10,003 nt of DNA from an archaeon (lineage in GTDB: Archaea > Undinarchaeota > Undinarchaeia > Undinarchaeales > JALTGF01), in the NCBI GenBank assembly GCA_027077325.1, contig JALTGF010000124.1, positions 1 through 10,003 of the forward strand. Direction: 5' to 3'. The notes under the pieces were generated by a model that was not told the DNA's origin, ran no database searches, and worked only from the letters and a program-made list of their open reading frames with translations. Below, one piece after another: positions 6,309 through 10,003 of the stretch. A program made the position numbers and the translations under genes. Position 1 is the stretch's first letter, and every line of letters starts with the position of its first letter.

Positions 6309-6316
6309 TTTAAATA
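6309..6316 (+). promoter_or_regulatory. TATA box of the pilin operon
   Basis: TTTAAATA is a near-ideal archaeal TATA box, preceded by the A-rich GTAAAA as a possible BRE. Its centre is about 26 bases before the ATG at 6338, and no Shine-Dalgarno lies between, so the first gene is probably leaderless. This looks like the promoter for all four genes up to 8142. Confidence 0.65.
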
Positions 6317-6337
6317 CCCACATTCTTAATCCATCTT

Positions 6338-6958
6338 ATGCCTCCTGAAAAAGAAGAATATTATGAAATAGTTCCAACCGAGCCCTTTTCAGAATCTGAA
6401 TCTGAGAGGGAAAAAGAGCGGCTTGAGAGGGAAATTCAAGAATTAAAACAGAAAATACGGGCTACTTCCAGTGTTCCAAAATCTAATTCTGACCTTGAAA
6501 AATTTACTGGAAAAATTGTCGAACTTTTAACAAACTCTCAAAAGCTAGTTAATGAGGTCGCAGAATCAAACAAAAGCCTTGCAGCAAAAATACAAACAGC
6601 ACTTGATACAATGAATAAAACAAATCAAGTCCTCTCAGAAAAGCTCACAAAAATTCTAGATTATTTTGCAAAGGCAAGTGAAACCGAAGATGAAGAAGAA
6701 ATAAGTCCAGAAATTACTGATTCATTGTCTCAACTTAAAAATTATCTTAAACTTTTAATTGATCAAAACAAGCAAACAAATCAATTGCTTCAATCAATAG
6801 AAAAACATTTAAAAAGAAATATATTAAGAAGTGCTGTGCCGAAAATTCCAAAAACTAAACCGGCATTTACCCCACCAGGATTGCCGCCGGCACCAAGCAC
6901 AAGCAAGTTGCCTCCACTAAAAGAAGGTGAATTGCCGCCTCCACCATTCCCACCATAA
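6338..6958 (+). CDS. Coiled-coil protein with proline-rich C-terminus, unknown function
   Basis: I do not recognise this 206-residue protein. It has an acidic start with two Tyr residues (EEYYEIVP, 6-13), then a highly charged helix (SEREKERLEREIQELKQKIR, 22-41) with heptad-like spacing. A Ser/Asn/Lys-rich helical stretch follows (about 53-112), then an acidic break (ETEDEEEISPE, 115-125), a second amphipathic helix (about 126-163), and a basic, proline-rich tail (167-206) that ends PPPPFPP. There is no signal peptide or membrane segment, so it is probably cytoplasmic and elongated, and the tail could bind a partner. It opens an operon with a small membrane protein and two pilins, with an ATPase opposite. 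A role as a cytoplasmic scaffold of the filament machine, loosely like archaellum FlaC/D/E proteins, is an inference from position and shape; I see no sequence match. Coding is supported by the TATA box and the tight spacing to the next gene. Confidence 0.8.
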   Translation: MPPEKEEYYEIVPTEPFSESESEREKERLEREIQELKQKIRATSSVPKSNSDLEKFTGKIVELLTNSQKLVNEVAESNKSLAAKIQTALDTMNKTNQVLSEKLTKILDYFAKASETEDEEEISPEITDSLSQLKNYLKLLIDQNKQTNQLLQSIEKHLKRNILRSAVPKIPKTKPAFTPPGLPPAPSTSKLPPLKEGELPPPPFPP

Positions 6959-6960
6959 AA

Positions 6961-7170
6961 ATGAAAACTGAAAGTAAAAAAGAAAGAAAATTGATAATTC
7001 AAATCTCAATACTACTCGCCTTTATATTTGGCATAATCGTTGCTTATCTAGCATATACCACTGGTAGCCTATTAATGGGCCTTATATTCTTAACGACCTT
7101 ACAAATCATAGTTTTGCTAGCTATTCTTTTTATGCTAGAAACAATACTTGAGGTGTTTGAATCAAAATGA
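6961..7170 (+). CDS. Small membrane protein with two predicted TM helices
   Basis: An unrecognised protein of 69 residues. A strongly basic N-terminus (KTESKKERK, 2-10) is followed by a hydrophobic helix (about 11-32), a short Thr/Gly/Ser turn (33-37), a second hydrophobic helix (about 38-62) and an acidic end (EVFESK). The positive-inside rule suggests that both ends are in the cytoplasm, giving a hairpin in the membrane. It starts 2 bases after the stop of the coiled-coil gene and its stop shares 4 bases (ATGA) with the first pilin start, so it is locked into the operon by translational coupling. No Shine-Dalgarno is seen. It could be a membrane anchor for the coiled-coil protein or an accessory of the pilus platform; both are inference. 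Confidence 0.75.
   Translation: MKTESKKERKLIIQISILLAFIFGIIVAYLAYTTGSLLMGLIFLTTLQIIVLLAILFMLETILEVFESK
7150..7155 (+). promoter_or_regulatory. Shine-Dalgarno of the first pilin gene
   Basis: GAGGTG lies inside the end of the small membrane protein gene and ends 11 bases before the pilin ATG at 7167. It supports that start. The second pilin gene has no such site. Confidence 0.55.
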
Positions 7171-7249
7171 TACAAAACAGAAAAGGTATAACTCCAATCA
7201 TATCTGTGATACTATTGCTAATGATGACCATAGCAATAGCAGGGCTCGC
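7164..7249 (+). repeat. 86-bp direct repeat, copy 1 (5' end of first pilin gene)
   Basis: This stretch is identical, base for base, to 7657-7742. It covers three A residues before the ATG and the first 27 codons plus two bases, that is the prepilin leader and most of the membrane/assembly helix. Identity stops abruptly at the third base of codon 28. Confidence 0.95.
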
Positions 7250-7640
7250 CTATACTTGGCTTCAAAGAATGCAAACAAGTGTCCAAACAACTTCTGAAAA
7301 TGCAAGTGAAACCATTCTTGGGGGGATGAAGGTGCATCTTAGCATTGACGGATACTTCGCAAATTGCAGTGGAACTACCCATAACGTCACTCTGACTGTC
7401 TATGTAAAGAATGGCGGCACTCATATCGCGAAAAATTTGCAATTGTACATTGATGATGCGCTACAGTCTGGAGCAAGCCAAACGGGATTAGCAGCTGGAA
7501 ATAGAACAACATTTAACACTACCTTGCCATGCTCTGGTTACATAAATAAAACACATGTCTTCAAAGTTACTTCAGATGAAACCAGTGCTGAGAGAACTCT
7601 TACATTAAGATGTAGTGTTGGAAGTGAGAGTAACTGCTAA
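7167..7640 (+). CDS. Type IV pilin-like protein 1
   Basis: A 157-residue archaeal pilin precursor. The start MIQNRKG is a short class III (prepilin) leader with cleavage expected next to Gly7. It is followed by ITPIISVILLLMM and a continuous hydrophobic helix to about residue 33, as in the archaeal pilin N-terminal family (Pilin_N/DUF1628 type). The helix both anchors the precursor in the membrane and packs the filament core. The rest is a beta-rich, Thr/Asn/Ser-rich outer domain with four Cys (67, 122, 149, 157), able to form two disulfides, and six N-x-S/T sites (45, 66, 73, 112, 117, 127), so a glycosylated surface protein is likely. A Shine-Dalgarno GAGGTG and a 4-base overlap with the upstream gene set the start. 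Archaellin is less likely because the helix has the Pilin_N style (P-I-I-S-V-I). Confidence 0.9.
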   Translation: MIQNRKGITPIISVILLLMMTIAIAGLAYTWLQRMQTSVQTTSENASETILGGMKVHLSIDGYFANCSGTTHNVTLTVYVKNGGTHIAKNLQLYIDDALQSGASQTGLAAGNRTTFNTTLPCSGYINKTHVFKVTSDETSAERTLTLRCSVGSESNC

Positions 7641-7656
7641 ATTTGTTAAAAAATAA

Positions 7657-7742
7657 AAAATGATACAAAACAGAAAAGGTATAACTCCAATCATATCTGT
7701 GATACTATTGCTAATGATGACCATAGCAATAGCAGGGCTCGC
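7657..7742 (+). repeat. 86-bp direct repeat, copy 2 (5' end of second pilin gene)
   Basis: Identical to 7164-7249, 493 bases downstream. Beyond it, conserved residues Ala28, Tyr29, Thr30 and Leu32 are all spelled with different codons in the two genes, so the perfect match before that point is not simple protein conservation. Confidence 0.95.
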
Positions 7743-8142
7743 ATACACCTGGTTGCAAAGAACCCAATCAACAATTCAGACAAGTTCTGAAAATATAACC
7801 GAAACAATGCTAGGCGGATTAAAAGTTCAGTTAAAGATTGAGGGGTACCGCCTTGAGTGTGACTCCAACAATCCTAACCAGTCCAATCTATCAATTTCGG
7901 TTAGAAATGCAGGTACTTCTAAAGCAAGAAACTTGCAACTTTATATCGACGGCTCTTTACAAGCAGGAATGTCAAATACAAGCCTATCTGCTGGGCAGAT
8001 AACCAATTTCAAATTTATCAATCCAACTAATCCTATCAACTGCAGTAACTTTGTGAACAAATCAAGGACGATAAAAATTACTTCAGATGAAACTGTTGCA
8101 GAAAAAACCTATACTTTCACTTGCACTTCTGGATCTTGTTAA
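7660..8142 (+). CDS. Type IV pilin-like protein 2
   Basis: A 160-residue paralogue of the pilin just upstream. The first 34 residues are identical, including the class III leader (RKG, 5-7) and the hydrophobic assembly helix. The outer domain is clearly homologous but diverged: GGLKVQLKIEGY (52-63), RNLQLYIDGSLQ (90-101) and KITSDETVAEKT (139-150) match the first pilin. Four Cys (67, 128, 155, 160) keep nearly the same layout, and six N-x-S/T sites (45, 73, 76, 106, 127, 133) are present, only some in the same places. It follows after a 19-base A/T-rich gap with no Shine-Dalgarno, so it probably depends on ribosomes coming from the first pilin and may be made in smaller amount. It could be a minor pilin or a second filament subunit. 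It ends 4 bases before the convergent ATPase gene. Confidence 0.9.
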   Translation: MIQNRKGITPIISVILLLMMTIAIAGLAYTWLQRTQSTIQTSSENITETMLGGLKVQLKIEGYRLECDSNNPNQSNLSISVRNAGTSKARNLQLYIDGSLQAGMSNTSLSAGQITNFKFINPTNPINCSNFVNKSRTIKITSDETVAEKTYTFTCTSGSC

Positions 8143-8146
8143 ATTA

Positions 8147-10003
8147 TTATTTAATCCCTAATTGTTTTAGTAATCCAACTGGATTTTGATAATACTCGTG
8201 GATAACTCTCCCTACATTTTTATAGTCACGAATGCCTTTTGATTGCATCCACTCAATTACTTTCATTCTTCTTTGAACTTCAAGATATATACCCTCGGGG
8301 GTGCTCCCCATTATCTCCATTATGTTTTTTAAAATTGCGCTTGCTCCAAGATACTTAAACTTGTCACTTGCAGGGTCCCATACATACGAAACTAATGTTT
8401 CTGGCCTGTCTCTATCAATATCATATCCTGTTATCTCAGTAATATTCTTAATACGCCTAACATATCTGCCCTTTAATCTCTGTCTTGTTATGACAATTAG
8501 AATGTCCAAATGTTGAATTAAGCTAGGCGGCAGTTCAATAGGTGGAGTTCTTAACCTGTTTATAACTGCCTGCAATGAATCTGCATGAATTGTGCTCATC
8601 CCTGGGTGTCCTGTTGCAATTTGCTGGAATAACACATATGCTTCCTTTCCACGAACTTCTCCAACAATTATATCATCTGGTCTCTGTCTGAGAGACGCTT
8701 TTAACAGATCAAATAATGTTATCTCGCCTAGTTTTTTTCCACTCATCCCTTCAGGTCCAAATCCAGTTCTTGCAACTGAGGCGACCCAATTCTCGTGAGG
8801 AAGCCTAAGCTCTGGAGTATCTTCAATGGTTACAATCTTTAATTCTGGTCGTATAAACAATGAAAGCGAGTTTAATAATGTGGTTTTACCAGAAGCAGTT
8901 GGTCCTGCAATTAGTATGGACTTTCCATGTTCAATCGCAAGCCAAAGATATGCAAGCATTTCTGAATTCACTGTTCTATAATTTAGCAAATCCACAAATG
9001 TCAATGGGCTCTTCATAAATTTCCTAATGGTAAAGTTTGAGCCCTTCATTGCAATTCCTGTCCCAAATGTTGCTTGAACACGTGAACCATCCGGGAGTGC
9101 CCCATCAAGAAGCGGGTCTGCAACGCTTATTGCGCGCCCACACCTTTGGGCGAGTTTCATCACAAATGAATCAAGGTCGTCCTCTGTTAGAAACATTATG
9201 TTTGTCCTAATTGAACCAAAACGTGGGTCTCTGTGATACACATATATCGGAATTCCCACTCCATCACAGCTTATGTCTTCAATATTTGGATCTTGGAAAA
9301 GCGGCTCGATCATGCCGAGCCCTATAAAATCGCGGTTTATGTAATAATTTATTAGTTCTCTTGTTCTCTCAGACATCTTTAATCCATAGTAATCAATTAC
9401 CTCCTGTACCTTTTCATCCAAATAGCGCTCTGCGGTTTCTCTCTTCAACTCTGCAAAATCAACTTCAAGTTCGTCAACAAGTGCGTGCTCTATCTTGCTC
9501 AGCATGCCTTTTTCTGGTATCGTCAACTTTGGCTCAATTACCCTATACAAAAGACCTGTAGTTTCAGGGTCATATCTAATATTAGCATAGACGTGGACTT
9601 TTCCACCTTTAAAATAAAGGGGGTATGTTATGTTAACTTTTGTTAAGTCTTCTGTTTTCCATTCTGCCCCAAATGCTCTTGGCGTTTTTAGAGTTCCGCT
9701 TCTCTCAATAGATGGAAGTGGGATTCTAAACTGGCCAATGGCTCTCCTTTCCTGCGCGATCCCTGCACTAGATGTTTGCAAGTAGTATGCCCTTCTCTTT
9801 TCTTCTTTTTCAAGTTCGGACTTAACAATCTCCTCAATCAAGTCTCTGATTTCTTCTTTTGAAGCGCCTTTCTCAGCTTCACTAATGGCTTCCTCAACAA
9901 TTTTTGTTAAACTTTCAAGAGAAATATTCCCTGCTTTTTTATGTTGTATCGCCTTATCCAGTTGGTCCTCGATACTTTTTCTGGCTTTTGGCGGATGCTT
10001 GCT
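8147..10003 (-). CDS. Type II/IV secretion and pilus assembly ATPase (PilB/GspE/FlaI-type), 5' end outside window
   Basis: A hexameric cytoplasmic motor ATPase that drives filament assembly through an inner-membrane TadC/FlaJ-like platform. Counting from a TTG at 9841: Walker A GPTASGKT (313-320), Asp box TIEDTPEL (338-345), Walker B DDIIVGEVRG (389-398) and His box GHPGMSTIHADS (411-422), with a two-domain N-terminal part before them containing DISCDGVGIPIYVYH (189-203). These are hallmarks of the family. The TTG is probably not the true start. The frame stays open for another 54 codons to the right edge without any ATG, and that part reads as a charged helical region (for example KIVEEAISEAEKGASKEEI), so the gene continues beyond the window. 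The convergent pilin operon suggests its substrate. Whether it belongs to an archaellum, an adhesive pilus or a secretion filament cannot be told. The platform protein is not in view. Confidence 0.95.
   Translation of the reverse strand, partial: SKHPPKARKSIEDQLDKAIQHKKAGNISLESLTKIVEEAISEAEKGASKEEIRDLIEEIVKSELEKEEKRRAYYLQTSSAGIAQERRAIGQFRIPLPSIERSGTLKTPRAFGAEWKTEDLTKVNITYPLYFKGGKVHVYANIRYDPETTGLLYRVIEPKLTIPEKGMLSKIEHALVDELEVDFAELKRETAERYLDEKVQEVIDYYGLKMSERTRELINYYINRDFIGLGMIEPLFQDPNIEDISCDGVGIPIYVYHRDPRFGSIRTNIMFLTEDDLDSFVMKLAQRCGRAISVADPLLDGALPDGSRVQATFGTGIAMKGSNFTIRKFMKSPLTFVDLLNYRTVNSEMLAYLWLAIEHGKSILIAGPTASGKTTLLNSLSLFIRPELKIVTIEDTPELRLPHENWVASVARTGFGPEGMSGKKLGEITLFDLLKASLRQRPDDIIVGEVRGKEAYVLFQQIATGHPGMSTIHADSLQAVINRLRTPPIELPPSLIQHLDILIVITRQRLKGRYVRRIKNITEITGYDIDRDRPETLVSYVWDPASDKFKYLGASAILKNIMEIMGSTPEGIYLEVQRRMKVIEWMQSKGIRDYKNVGRVIHEYYQNPVGLLKQLGIK

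Noticed and set aside
6338..6958. Assignment of the coiled-coil protein as an archaellum FlaC/FlaD/FlaE protein
   Set aside because: Only general shape and position agree; no family motif was recognised, so no name is given.
7167..8142. Archaellins (flagellins) instead of pilins
   Set aside because: The helix start ITPIISVILLLMM fits the Pilin_N style; archaellin-type helices and companions such as FlaF, FlaG and FlaH are not seen in this window.
1..10003. CRISPR arrays, insertion sequences, tRNA or rRNA genes
   Set aside because: No spaced short repeats, transposase frame with terminal repeats, cloverleaf or rRNA stretch was found. All gaps between genes are under 100 bases and are accounted for by promoters and terminators.

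Overview
This window is archaeal. It carries the last part of glycerol-1-phosphate dehydrogenase, a geranylgeranylglyceryl phosphate synthase, an archaeal-type UMP kinase, ribosomal protein S17e, the box C/D RNP pair Nop5 and fibrillarin, a group II chaperonin (thermosome) with a Gly-Gly-Met tail, and pilins with class III signal peptides. The DNA is clearly A+T rich, genes are tightly packed, and no intergenic stretch exceeds 100 bases. The gene mix and small proteins would suit a small-genome euryarchaeal or DPANN-like lineage. I cannot place it more exactly, and that placement is inference.

Bases 1-1020 (+) hold the two enzymes that make and first use sn-glycerol-1-phosphate for archaeal ether lipids. 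Bases 1004-1935 (-) hold rps17e and pyrH as a two-gene unit whose 3' end overlaps the lipid gene by 17 bases. A 98-base divergent promoter region (1936-2033) separates this from nop5-flpA (+), which overlap by 4 bases and encode the core of the 2'-O-methylation RNP. Next come a COG1395-type HTH regulator (3615-4529) and the thermosome gene (4617-6275). The thermosome gene has a real leader, a strong Shine-Dalgarno and an A/T-only hairpin, whereas the other promoter-proximal genes look leaderless.

Bases 6338-8142 (+) form the accessory part: a coiled-coil protein with a Pro-rich tail, a 69-residue protein with two predicted membrane segments, and two tandem type IV pilin-like proteins. These run convergently, with a 4-base gap, into a large secretion/pilus ATPase on the minus strand (8147 to the right edge) that is open through the end of the window. 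Together they look like a type IV filament locus. The first two proteins are unrecognised and are the best candidates for undescribed parts. The two pilin genes share 86 identical bases over the leader and membrane helix and then diverge abruptly, including at silent sites. This points to recent recombination or to constraint on the nucleic acid itself.

No rRNA, tRNA, CRISPR array or insertion sequence was seen.
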